From positions 94,204 through 158,203 of the forward strand of contig DFGA01000006.1 of the NCBI GenBank assembly GCA_002371615.1: DNA of 64,000 nt, in the 5' to 3' direction. The notes beneath the pieces are model-generated. The model was not told where the DNA came from, made no database searches, and saw nothing but the letters and a program-made list of their open reading frames with translations. The stretch's first letter is position 1. Each line of letters opens with the position of its first letter. Source of the DNA: Lachnospiraceae bacterium UBA3762. GTDB taxonomy: Bacteria; Bacillota; Clostridia; Lachnospirales; Lachnospiraceae. The translations under genes and the position numbers were made by a program. This document shows positions 44,167 to 52,621 of this stretch, piece by piece.

Positions 44167-46466
44167 TGCTATTCAGGAAAATGTGGCGTGATCTCGCCAA
44201 GAACAAAACACAGTTCATTTCCATATTTCTGATGTCACTTCTCGGAATGCTGGTTTTCTGCGGACTTGATGCTGAAAGCTCCGGCGCTGCTACGGCCGTG
44301 AACAATTACTATGAAAAATACAACCTGTGTGACATATGGATAGCCGGCGCAGGTTTTACCGATGACGATATTCGCACAGCCAAAAAAGTCACGGGTGTGC
44401 AGAACGTTGAGAAGAGACTCTCTCTTACAGGAACAGCGGAAAAGTATGATAACGCTTATATGTATATCAACTTCATGGATACAAACGAGATCAACTCCCT
44501 GATGCTCTACGACGGAGAACCTTACGAAGATGAGGCGGAAGGAGTCTGGCTCGAAGAATGGTTTGCAAGGACAAATAACATTCATATCGGCGATACTTTT
44601 ACGGTAAAAATCGATAGCCTTCGCATTGATGCAGTCGTCAAAGGTATTGTTGATGCTCCGGATTATGTATATTATGTATCGGAATCCGATGTAATGTACC
44701 CTAACTATACAAAGTGCGGTCTCGCATTCATGTCTGCCTCCATGTACCCCGATCCCGCAAATATGATCTACAATCAGCTTCTTGTTGATGTACGTGATGA
44801 GATAAGCGATGATGAAAGTATTTCCATAATAAAGGATAAGCTTGAGAATGCCTTCGACCGTGAAGATATAGCTGTTACCGACAGAAACCAGAATCTGAGC
44901 TTTGCTACATTTGATTCCGAGGTAAAGCAGCATAAGGCAATGGGGATTATGTTTGCCGTCGTATTCCTGGCAATAGCGCTTCTTGGCATAGTAACGACAA
45001 TGGCAAGGGTCACAACAAGCCAGAGAACCCAGATAGGTACCCTTAAGGCACTGGGATTTTCAAAAGCAACAATTACTGTGCACTACGTATCATATGGATT
45101 TGTTATCAGTACACTCGGCTGTATTGCCGGAACATGGCTTGGGCTTCTGACTCTTCCTCCATGGATACTCGGAATGTTTGAGGGAAGTTACCTTGTCCCG
45201 GATCTTAAGGGCAGACTTACCGTACTCGACGTTACAGCAACTATACTGGCCATCGCCGTATCCACTCTTGTAAGTTTCTTATCGTGCCGAAAAGAATTAA
45301 AAGATCCTCCGGCGGTAACCTTAAGACCCCCCGCAGCAAAGAAAATACGCCACTCCGCCCTTGAAAAGAGTAAACTGTGGCTCAGACTTGATTTTTCCAC
45401 GCAGTGGAACCTAAGGGATGTGCTGAGAAATAAAATGCGAAGTCTTATGGGTATACTCGGTGTTATGGGCTGCTCAATGCTTCTCATATGTGGTTTTGGC
45501 TGCTTTGATTCCATTAACGGAATGCTCGACAAAATGTATGGGGAACTCATGACCGCATCAAACAAAATACTGCTCAGTTCCGATGCAGGGAGCGGATACG
45601 CCTACGATCTTAACTCACTTTATAAGGGCCAGCTGGTTATGGAAACAAGTGTGGAATTCGTATCCTCTACTGCCAAGAAGAGCGGCTCGGCCACAATAAT
45701 TGACAGGGGAAACTACGTTCACATCCAGGATAAAAACTTAAAACCAGTAAAACTCAAAAAGAACGGTATTGCCATGACAAATAAAATGGCAAATCTTCTC
45801 GGAGTAGGAGAAGGTGACTATATCAGGTGGCATCTTGTCGGTGACGATAAATGGCAGAATACACGAATTGCGCAAATATACAGAGATCCATCGATTCAGG
45901 GAATAACAATGTCACGTTCCGTGTTCGAGGATATGGAATATACATTCAGGCCTACATCTATCCTTACAAACATGAGCGTTGATAAATCACTTGTAGACGA
46001 TGATGAAGTATCATCAGTCCTCAATGTCGCCGACATGAAGACTTCCTTTGCGGAGACACTTGAGATGATGAACGCCATGGTCTATATACTGGTTGTGGCT
46101 GCCGTGCTGCTTGGTGTGGTCGTCCTGTATAATCTCGGAGTTCTCTCGTTTGTGGAAAAGACGCGGGAAGTTGCCACCCTTAAAGTACTGGGCTTCAAAT
46201 CATCTTCGATCAGAAACATCCTTCAAAAGCAAAACATATGGCTTACAGTTATCGGCATTGTCATCGGACTGTATGCCGGGTGGGGAATGCTCTATGTGAT
46301 CTGCACTACTGTGTCGGAGACTCTTGATATGTTTCCTATCATCAAGCTTCCGACCTACCTGTATGCGATCGGCGGAACATTCCTCGTATCGGTATCCGTA
46401 AACTTCATGTTTTCGGGAAAAGTCAAGACGATTGACATGGTTGATGCCCTTAAGGGGGTTGAGTGA
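44166..46466 (+). CDS. FtsX-family ABC permease
   Basis: A 766-residue permease with two FtsX domains: an N-terminal segment, a large extracytoplasmic domain (about 45-250), three membrane segments (G-I-M-F-A-V-V-F-L-A-I-A-L-L-G-I-V-T-T near 260), a second extracytoplasmic domain, and a final three-segment block with L-K-V-L-G-F. The two T/V-L-K-x-L-G-F motifs are the coupling-helix regions of the MacB superfamily. The substrate is unknown. It converges with the second MATE gene, with only 10 bases between the stops. Confidence 0.9.
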   Translation: MLFRKMWRDLAKNKTQFISIFLMSLLGMLVFCGLDAESSGAATAVNNYYEKYNLCDIWIAGAGFTDDDIRTAKKVTGVQNVEKRLSLTGTAEKYDNAYMYINFMDTNEINSLMLYDGEPYEDEAEGVWLEEWFARTNNIHIGDTFTVKIDSLRIDAVVKGIVDAPDYVYYVSESDVMYPNYTKCGLAFMSASMYPDPANMIYNQLLVDVRDEISDDESISIIKDKLENAFDREDIAVTDRNQNLSFATFDSEVKQHKAMGIMFAVVFLAIALLGIVTTMARVTTSQRTQIGTLKALGFSKATITVHYVSYGFVISTLGCIAGTWLGLLTLPPWILGMFEGSYLVPDLKGRLTVLDVTATILAIAVSTLVSFLSCRKELKDPPAVTLRPPAAKKIRHSALEKSKLWLRLDFSTQWNLRDVLRNKMRSLMGILGVMGCSMLLICGFGCFDSINGMLDKMYGELMTASNKILLSSDAGSGYAYDLNSLYKGQLVMETSVEFVSSTAKKSGSATIIDRGNYVHIQDKNLKPVKLKKNGIAMTNKMANLLGVGEGDYIRWHLVGDDKWQNTRIAQIYRDPSIQGITMSRSVFEDMEYTFRPTSILTNMSVDKSLVDDDEVSSVLNVADMKTSFAETLEMMNAMVYILVVAAVLLGVVVLYNLGVLSFVEKTREVATLKVLGFKSSSIRNILQKQNIWLTVIGIVIGLYAGWGMLYVICTTVSETLDMFPIIKLPTYLYAIGGTFLVSVSVNFMFSGKVKTIDMVDALKGVE

Positions 46467-46476
46467 TGTTCTGTTA

Positions 46477-48249
46477 TTACAAACGTACCATAAGAACGTT
46501 AAGTCCCAGCATATTCTTGTATTCTATGTTGTGATTAAGCTTGTATATCATACGTATTCCGATGTTCTTGGCTGGATCATCGGGATCTTTGATCTCTTTT
46601 CTTGCAGCAGGATCAAAGGGAACACAGTCATCCTTTATCCGCAGAATAACATTGTTGTCTTTATGAACAACACGGATGTCTATCGAATGATTTTTCCCAT
46701 CCTTGGTAAAGCCATGCTCTACGATATTACCGGCCATTTCCTCAAGGAAGAGCGAGGCCATGTAAGCTCTTCTGTTATCTATTCCACGCTTTATACAAAA
46801 ATCATTAACCGCCCTTGATACCTTTACGACCTCATCCTCTTTCCTAACACTTATATCCAATCTCTCGTCTTCGGAGAAGCCGAAATCATTAGGGATCACC
46901 ATAAGTTCATCCATATTGCGGGGAGTCCCCTTGAGCCTGATTATCGAATAAACTACGACTACGATCGTTGTCACAACACCGTTTAAAACGTTTGCGATAT
47001 AGACACTGTTCATTCCTACAGAGCGAATCAGGAGCGCAGTAAAGAGAGACACGCTAACAACACCGTCCAATATCGAGAGCAGGTGTACCAGTACCACTTT
47101 ACCTGAGCTTTGCGCATAAACCGTAAAATGCATACATATGATTGAGAGCGGCATGCAAAGCGGAAGTATCCTGAATCCCCATACCGTCATCATAAATACA
47201 GGATCCGATGTATCCTTGTAGTACAATTTTGTAAGGGGAACAGCACATGCGATAATGATGCCGCAGATTACACACATGAGTGGGATGAACCGTTTGAACA
47301 TGTTACGCATAACATCTGTCAGAGTCTGCCTGTCCTCCTCACCCATGCTTATACTCATTACCATTCTTGATACAGCCATCATTCCGCCCGGAAGCCCCCA
47401 TGCGATACGCAGCAGATTATCGGATGAAGCAAGAGCAGATACTCCCGCTGCCCCGACGTATGTCATAAGGAGTGCATTTACTATGAATCCACGAAGAGTC
47501 TGGTATCCGTAACTTGCCGCACCCGGAATACCGATAATGACGATGTCCTTTGTTTCGCTCCAATCAAGGTGCCTCTCGAAAAGCTTCAGTTCTGATCCTT
47601 TAGTAAAGAAATACTGTGCCTGAATAAGGAAATATACCCAAAGCCCAAGGGATGAGGCAAGTGCTAGTCCAAAGGCTTCCATTTGCAGCTTGCCAACAAA
47701 AATATAATTAAGAACGATATTAACGAATATATACGTTACGGAAGCCGCAGTGGTCCTGCTGACCCTGTTCTCAAGAGACAAAAACGATGCAAGCTGGTTT
47801 CCGAGAATGAGCGGTAAGAGTCCTACAGCCTGACCTGCAAGATAAGAATTAAAAAGAGGACGTACTGCCGGATCCTTTGCAATAAATCCCGTAAGATCAA
47901 ACAGTCCGAATATAAGGAATAATACGATAAAAAACAGCGCTATGGCCGTTGACAGGATAATTGCGACCGAAAAAACATTCCGGACCTTCTTATCTTCGTT
48001 CCGCCCCATATACTTTCCGCACATTATCGTCGCGCCGCCGACTAGCATCGTTGAAATGGCATATATGAGCATATTGATCGGACTGTATAGTCCAACAGCC
48101 GTCATTGCGTTGACCCCTACGAAGTTTGTGGCAAACAGACCGGATATTATAGCATTTATCGACCCTATAAGTGCCAAAAAGACCTGCACCGGAAGCAGTC
48201 TGAACATAAGTTTTGACGTCAGTTTCATGTTGGATTGAGCGCTGTTCAT
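46477..48249 (-). CDS. Second MATE transporter fused to a GHKL ATPase domain
   Basis: A 590-residue protein with the same architecture as the one at 37555-39309: a MATE transporter (about 1-445, with N-F-V-G-V-N-A-M-T-A-V-G) and a C-terminal GHKL domain (about 465-590) with L-F-L-E-E-M-A-G-N-I-V-E-H-G-F, R-I-K-D-D-C-V-P-F-D-P and N-I-G-I-R-M-I. The start at 48249 has AAGGAG; an upstream ATG 19 codons earlier has none. The two proteins differ in most transporter positions but share the domain order, so the fusion is a stable family and not an assembly artefact. Confidence 0.85.
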   Translation of the reverse strand: MNSAQSNMKLTSKLMFRLLPVQVFLALIGSINAIISGLFATNFVGVNAMTAVGLYSPINMLIYAISTMLVGGATIMCGKYMGRNEDKKVRNVFSVAIILSTAIALFFIVLFLIFGLFDLTGFIAKDPAVRPLFNSYLAGQAVGLLPLILGNQLASFLSLENRVSRTTAASVTYIFVNIVLNYIFVGKLQMEAFGLALASSLGLWVYFLIQAQYFFTKGSELKLFERHLDWSETKDIVIIGIPGAASYGYQTLRGFIVNALLMTYVGAAGVSALASSDNLLRIAWGLPGGMMAVSRMVMSISMGEEDRQTLTDVMRNMFKRFIPLMCVICGIIIACAVPLTKLYYKDTSDPVFMMTVWGFRILPLCMPLSIICMHFTVYAQSSGKVVLVHLLSILDGVVSVSLFTALLIRSVGMNSVYIANVLNGVVTTIVVVVYSIIRLKGTPRNMDELMVIPNDFGFSEDERLDISVRKEDEVVKVSRAVNDFCIKRGIDNRRAYMASLFLEEMAGNIVEHGFTKDGKNHSIDIRVVHKDNNVILRIKDDCVPFDPAARKEIKDPDDPAKNIGIRMIYKLNHNIEYKNMLGLNVLMVRL

Positions 48250-48357
48250 TTTATCTCCTTGTATATCCTGAAACGGTCTAATATAAATTCTGTATTTATC
48301 ATACAAATCTGTAAATCTGATTATAGCACATATGATCAGGTTTATAAGGGATTTATG

Positions 48358-48385
48358 TTAACTATCAGCGAATAATTACCGATAA
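48358..48385 (+). promoter_or_regulatory. Possible sigma-28 (FliA/SigD) type promoter
   Basis: TTAACTAT (48358-48365), a 12-base spacer and ACCGATAA (48378-48385) resemble TAAAGTTT-N11-GCCGATAA. The -10 differs at one base, the -35 matches partly. It would transcribe the small gene at 48478. No alternative sigma-A promoter is obvious. Confidence 0.3.
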
Positions 48386-48477
48386 ATAATATAGAAGGAG
48401 AACATATTTACTGTTATCTGGGAAAGGATTCCCGCACACTTTGAGCAAGTTGTGAAGGCTCTACAAGGAGGTAGGCC

Positions 48478-48735
48478 ATGACAGAATATTCAAGAGACGA
48501 TTACAGAAGAATATCGGGCGTCGGTCTTATCAACCGCACCGGTCCGGATGCAGGCGGATCAGGAGGAATGTACCGCGACAACCGCCGCAAACAGAGCGAC
48601 GGAAAATTTGCGGGAATTCTCGAAGGAGAACAACGCAAAGGTAATGACGAGATATCCGTTAAAAGCACCGGTTACGGACGAAGCGGCACACCGATAAATA
48701 TTATGATCCAAATGAAAGATTATACTTTCCAGTGA
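48478..48735 (+). CDS. Small hydrophilic protein of unknown function
   Basis: An 85-residue protein behind a perfect AAGGAGG ribosome site. It is rich in Gly, Arg, Asp and Ser, has no membrane segment, signal peptide or cysteine, and looks largely unstructured in its middle (G-P-D-A-G-G-S-G-G-M-Y). I do not recognise the family. It is one of few plus-strand genes here, alone between two convergent or divergent minus-strand genes, and its stop almost meets the end of the isomerase gene. A leader of about 80 bases with a small GGGAA/TTCCC hairpin precedes it. Confidence 0.6.
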   Translation: MTEYSRDDYRRISGVGLINRTGPDAGGSGGMYRDNRRKQSDGKFAGILEGEQRKGNDEISVKSTGYGRSGTPINIMIQMKDYTFQ

Positions 48736-48736
48736 G

Positions 48737-49960
48737 TCATACAAGAGACGGAGCTATCGACAAACCGATCCTCTCATTGTAAGGGATGAGTGTGGCCTGT
48801 ACTGCATGGTACAGATCGGATTTTCCCGGCCATACAGTCCCTATCAGATCATTATTCCTATCCAGCTGATGAAACCATGATCCCTTTTCGTGGTCAACTA
48901 CTTTCTCATCAAGGTATTCCATAAACATTGCATAATCTTTTGCATACCTGTCAGATCCTGTAATACGGTACAGGACAGCCGATGTGTTGATTGCCTCGGC
49001 AAGAGTCCAGTGCATCCTGTCGTGTACAACAGGCGTACCTTCCCAATCGGTTGTATAGCATATTCCGGGCGCTCCGTCAGCAAACCATCCGTCCTTTACA
49101 GCGCGGTCATAAAGAGCTATCGACGCATCTGTGTATTTTTGACGCCCGCTTTTATCATCAATGAATGCTGACAGGGCATATTGTACTATAAGCCTTGCCC
49201 ACTCGATACCATGTCCAGGGGTCGCACCGAAAGGTTTGAACGGATCATCGGGCTTATCACGGTTAAGCATCAGATCGGCTTTCCAGTCTTTTGTAAAATG
49301 CTCGGGGATCCGCCAGTTGTTTTCAGCAGCCCATTTAATGACATGATCGATTATACGTCCGGCTCTATTCCTGTATTTTTCATCATCCATCACATCGGCC
49401 GCAGCGAGAAAAGCTTCGACCGTGTGCATATTTGAGTTGATGCCGCGATAGTCCGCAAGTTCGGTAAAATCAGTATCCCATGTATCAACAGACAGTCCTT
49501 CTTCTTCATTCCAGAAGAATCTGTCATATGTTTCAAGGGCTTCACGAAGCAGGTCATCGGCTCCATCAATATGAACGAGACTTGCAGATGACGCGGCAAG
49601 GATCACAAATGCATGCGCATAGCACTGCTTGGTCGGCAGAATCTTACCATCCGCAGATATCCCGGCATACCATCCGCCGCTTTTACCATCGTGCAATTCT
49701 CCAAGAAGTCCGTTTATCGCTGCTGCGGCAAGCTGCCTGCTGCCTGTATGTCCCAGCATCTCACCCATGCTGTAAACATGAGCCATACGACATGTTATCC
49801 ATGTCTCGCGCGGCCTGTCGCGCCACGGCGTACCGTCATCACCCAGGTAATATGCACCACCTTCGGGGGATGCAAATCCGTGCCCGAACGATAACAGATC
49901 CTCACGCAGGCACTTAACAAACTCCCTGTTCTCTATTGTGTCGATCACGTACTTATTCAC
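48737..49960 (-). CDS. AGE-superfamily sugar isomerase, YihS/mannose isomerase-like
   Basis: A 407-residue (alpha/alpha)6-barrel protein. The order W-I-T-C-R-M-A-H-V-Y-S, G-G-W-Y-A, K-Q-C-Y-A-H-A-F, Y-R-G-I-N-S-N-M-H-T-V-E-A-F-L, T-P-G-H-G-I-E-W-A-R-L and the end W-F-H-Q-L-D matches E. coli YihS closely, including the catalytic His pair. YihS-type enzymes interconvert aldoses and ketoses (sulfoquinovose, mannose, glucose/fructose). With a PfkB kinase in the same operon, mannose to fructose is the likely reaction; the rest of the sulfoquinovose pathway is not visible. The related cellobiose 2-epimerase is a less good match. Confidence 0.82.
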   Translation of the reverse strand: MNKYVIDTIENREFVKCLREDLLSFGHGFASPEGGAYYLGDDGTPWRDRPRETWITCRMAHVYSMGEMLGHTGSRQLAAAAINGLLGELHDGKSGGWYAGISADGKILPTKQCYAHAFVILAASSASLVHIDGADDLLREALETYDRFFWNEEEGLSVDTWDTDFTELADYRGINSNMHTVEAFLAAADVMDDEKYRNRAGRIIDHVIKWAAENNWRIPEHFTKDWKADLMLNRDKPDDPFKPFGATPGHGIEWARLIVQYALSAFIDDKSGRQKYTDASIALYDRAVKDGWFADGAPGICYTTDWEGTPVVHDRMHWTLAEAINTSAVLYRITGSDRYAKDYAMFMEYLDEKVVDHEKGSWFHQLDRNNDLIGTVWPGKSDLYHAVQATLIPYNERIGLSIAPSLV

Positions 49961-50002
49961 GATGTCCCTCTTTCTACCGCTCCAGATTCCTGTAATTACC
50001 GA

Positions 50003-50236
50003 TCATTTGTTGATCATGTAATTAAGAAGACGGTTTATATCTTCAGGTTCATAAGCTACAATCTCAAGCTCCTTGATCGCACCGTCAGAGAATATGTTTG
50101 CAAGTGATACATACTGAGACAGCTTACTTTTAAGATTAAGTCTGTCCCCTTCGCCGGTTACAAGTTCAACTTTTCCCTTGCACTCGTCAATCACCTTAAA
50201 AAACTTGTCAATGTCTTTGATGTTTTCTACTTTCAT
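50003..50236 (-). CDS. Conserved small protein of unknown function in the sugar operon
   Basis: A 77-residue protein that begins K-V-E-N-I-K-D-I-D-K-F-F-K-V-I-D and carries a G-E-G-D-R-L-N-L-K-S-K-L-S-Q-Y-V-S core and an A-Y-E-P-E-D motif. It has no membrane segment. Similar small proteins occur in Lachnospiraceae, where some are mislabelled 'polya polymerase'; that name is not supported by its size or sequence. It has an AAGGAGG ribosome site between kinase and isomerase genes and may be a small regulator or ligand-binding partner; its function is unknown. Confidence 0.75.
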   Translation of the reverse strand: MKVENIKDIDKFFKVIDECKGKVELVTGEGDRLNLKSKLSQYVSLANIFSDGAIKELEIVAYEPEDINRLLNYMINK

Positions 50237-50267
50237 GCTAAACCTCCTTAAACCTAAACATTTATTA

Positions 50268-51254
50268 TCATGCTCTGCATTCCATCATTTTCCCGATCTC
50301 ATCAGGTGAAGGCATCACCCGAAGCGCCCCTCTCCTGGTTGTAATAATGGACGCAGCTGCATTTGCAAATGTAAGCATTTCTTTTAGATCCTTCTCGCAG
50401 ATGTCTTTGAGACCTCTTTCGAGAACGAAATGAAGAACGCACCCTCCGAAGGTATCACCGGCACCCGTCGTTTCGATCGTGTTCTCCTGAATAAACGGCG
50501 CGGCTTCAGCCTTAATATAACCCGATGCCGGATCAGCCCTGTAGAATGCCATGCTTCCGCATTTTCCGAGAGATACCGTGATCAGTGTGATATTATAACG
50601 TTCGAGTATCCATTCCACTCCTTCGGTATAATCTTCCTTATCTGTCAGCCACTGTATCTCGTTATCGGAAATCTTAAGGATATCACAATATTCAAGGCCT
50701 TTCATTACCTGCCTGCGGGCCTCTTCCATGTCATCCCACAAAGGCTCCCTGATATTCGGATCAAACGAGATCATTGCACCTGCCTTTTTGGCTTCTGTAA
50801 CCGCATATATCGTTGCTGACCGTGCAGGCTCGTGTGTCATGGACAACGTCCCAAAGTGAAATATCTTCGTCGACTGCAGCAAAGAGGTTTCTATCTCCTC
50901 ACTCCGAAGCAGCATATCCGCTCCGGGATTACGGTAAAAGGAGAAATCCCTGTCTCCGTCCTCAAATGTTTTGACAAAAGCAAGCGTTGTACGCGCATCT
51001 GTATCCGTAACAAGTCCCTCAGAGTCTATCCCGACCTCGTCGAGCACCTCCTTAAGTTCATGCCCGAATATATCGTCCCCGACTTTCCCGATAAAAGCTA
51101 CATTGTGCCCAAGCTTTTTCAGCATCGCCAGTACATTACAGGGGGCTCCCCCCGGATTTGCTTCATACAGCGCATTACCCTGCTCAGATTTTCCGTTCAT
51201 AGTCATGTCTATGAGAAGTTCACCAAGACCGACTACATCAAATGTTTTTTTCAT
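50268..51254 (-). CDS. PfkB-family sugar kinase, probably fructokinase
   Basis: A 328-residue ribokinase-fold kinase: F-D-V-V-G-L-G-E-L-L-I-D at the start, N-P-G-G-A-P-C-N-V-L substrate loop, and the ATP/catalytic motif T-T-G-A-G-D-T-F-G-G near 265, with Asp as base. The pattern suits fructokinases (ScrK/CscK-like), consistent with the nearby aldose-ketose isomerase. The start at 51254 gives the normal N-terminus; neither this ATG nor that at 51281 has a good ribosome site, so coupling to the binding-protein gene is possible. Confidence 0.85.
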   Translation of the reverse strand: MKKTFDVVGLGELLIDMTMNGKSEQGNALYEANPGGAPCNVLAMLKKLGHNVAFIGKVGDDIFGHELKEVLDEVGIDSEGLVTDTDARTTLAFVKTFEDGDRDFSFYRNPGADMLLRSEEIETSLLQSTKIFHFGTLSMTHEPARSATIYAVTEAKKAGAMISFDPNIREPLWDDMEEARRQVMKGLEYCDILKISDNEIQWLTDKEDYTEGVEWILERYNITLITVSLGKCGSMAFYRADPASGYIKAEAAPFIQENTIETTGAGDTFGGCVLHFVLERGLKDICEKDLKEMLTFANAAASIITTRRGALRVMPSPDEIGKMMECRA

Positions 51255-51281
51255 GTTAATTATTATATACCCTTTTAGCAT

Positions 51282-51315
51282 TTGAGGGCAGAAGGAATTT
51301 CACCCCTGCCCTCAA
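51282..51315 (-). repeat. Hairpin between the sugar-binding protein and kinase genes
   Basis: Perfect 10-base arms (51282-51291, 51306-51315) with a 14-base loop, and no T-run on the minus strand. Such hairpins after binding-protein genes often protect the upstream mRNA so the binding protein is made in excess. That role is inferred. Confidence 0.65.
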
Positions 51316-51340
51316 TTTGCTCAAAACTGTTTATGCCATA

Positions 51341-52525
51341 TTACTTCAGAAGTTCCATACGGCCGGGATCATTGGCAAATACTTCCTTTGCGTTTTCTTT
51401 TGTAACAACAACGGGAGGAAGCTCATAGATGGCTACATCCTTGACTCCGTTATCGACCGTTACGTCTGTTGAAGGCATACCCTTGCCTTCCTTAAGTGAA
51501 TTGATTATATCAATGGTCTCAGCAACGAGTGCGTCGGTGGGCTTGGCAACTGTTGAATACTGTCTTCCCGACCATACCCATTCAACCGATTCATTCTCTG
51601 CGTCAAGTCCCGATACTACAGGGATCTGCTGACCGGCATTTTCACATGATGTGATGATAGCTCTTGCAATTCCGTCATTAGGTGAGAGTACCCCGTGGAT
51701 ATCCTTGTCGGAATAAAATCCCGAAAGAAGTGAATCCATTCTTGCCTGAGCCTTTGAATTATCCCAGTCTACGGTAGCACACTGCGTAAAGTCAGTCTGT
51801 CCCGATACTACTACAAGAGTACCATCATCGATCTTAGGCTGAAGTACTGACATAGCACCGTTGAAGAAGTTAGGCGCATTCGGGTCAGCCGGGCCGCCAC
51901 CGAAGAGCTCAATGTTGTAAGGGCCTTCACCTTTAACCTTAGCCAGACCTTCAAGAAGAGCCTGGGCCTGAAGTTCACCTGTCTTAACGCTGCCGAACTG
52001 TACAACGCCATCAACACCTGTTGTATTTTCAAGAAGTCTGTCGTAACCGATAACGTAAATACCTGCATCTTTTGCCTGCTCAAGAACTGCACCGAGCTGT
52101 GTTCCGTCAACAGGACCTACTACGATGACTTTTGCCCCGTTCTCGATCATTGACTCTATCTGTTGCTGCTGCTGGGGAACCTTCTGGTCAGCTGCCTGAA
52201 CGATAGGATTGTATCCTGCTGCTTCAAGCTGTTCCTTGAACATTGTCTCAGCCTCTTTCCAGTTCTGGGTTCCGAGCCATGGAAGTGAAACACCGATTGT
52301 TGCTCCGTCTTCAAATCCTTCGCCTGCCGAAGCTTCCGCATCAGCAGTCTCTTCTGCTGCAGGCTCTGCCGCATCTGCTGCGTCTGCTGCGGGTGCTGCG
52401 GGTGCTGACTCTTCTACTGCCTGAGCGGGTGCACTCTCGGCAGCACCTTCTCTTCCGCCGCATGCAGTAAGGCATGCACTAACCATTGTCGCTGCCATCA
52501 ACATTGTGATGATCTTCTTTTTCAT
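51341..52525 (-). CDS. ChvE-like monosaccharide-binding lipoprotein
   Basis: A 394-residue lipoprotein: signal peptide and lipobox T-A-C, an Ala/Glu/Pro linker (about 20-65), then a periplasmic-binding-protein type I domain close to Agrobacterium ChvE: G-Y-D-R-L, Y-N-I-E-L-F-G-G-G-P-A-D-P-N-A, G-A-M-S-V-L-Q-P, L-S-P-N-D-G-I-A, V-V-S-G-L-D-A-E. ChvE-type proteins bind several aldoses (galactose, glucose, xylose, arabinose). The start at 52525 follows GGAGGA; an in-frame ATG 10 codons earlier is not needed. It works with the permease and ATPase genes just upstream in the operon. Confidence 0.92.
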   Translation of the reverse strand: MKKKIITMLMAATMVSACLTACGGREGAAESAPAQAVEESAPAAPAADAADAAEPAAEETADAEASAGEGFEDGATIGVSLPWLGTQNWKEAETMFKEQLEAAGYNPIVQAADQKVPQQQQQIESMIENGAKVIVVGPVDGTQLGAVLEQAKDAGIYVIGYDRLLENTTGVDGVVQFGSVKTGELQAQALLEGLAKVKGEGPYNIELFGGGPADPNAPNFFNGAMSVLQPKIDDGTLVVVSGQTDFTQCATVDWDNSKAQARMDSLLSGFYSDKDIHGVLSPNDGIARAIITSCENAGQQIPVVSGLDAENESVEWVWSGRQYSTVAKPTDALVAETIDIINSLKEGKGMPSTDVTVDNGVKDVAIYELPPVVVTKENAKEVFANDPGRMELLK

Positions 52526-52621
52526 ATTGAATTCCTCCGTTTCAAAAATAGCCAATAATTGATTGTCTGCTTATTTATGTCATGCCGTCTCTCCGGATTA
52601 AGACAGCCTGCCATCTGTATG

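Noticed and set aside
48392..48481. Open frame of about 27 codons behind AGAAGGAG that ends with TGA overlapping the ATG of the 85-residue gene
   Set aside because: No ATG, GTG or TTG lies at a usable distance from the ribosome-like site; the only fitting codon would be ATA. It is more likely untranslated leader.
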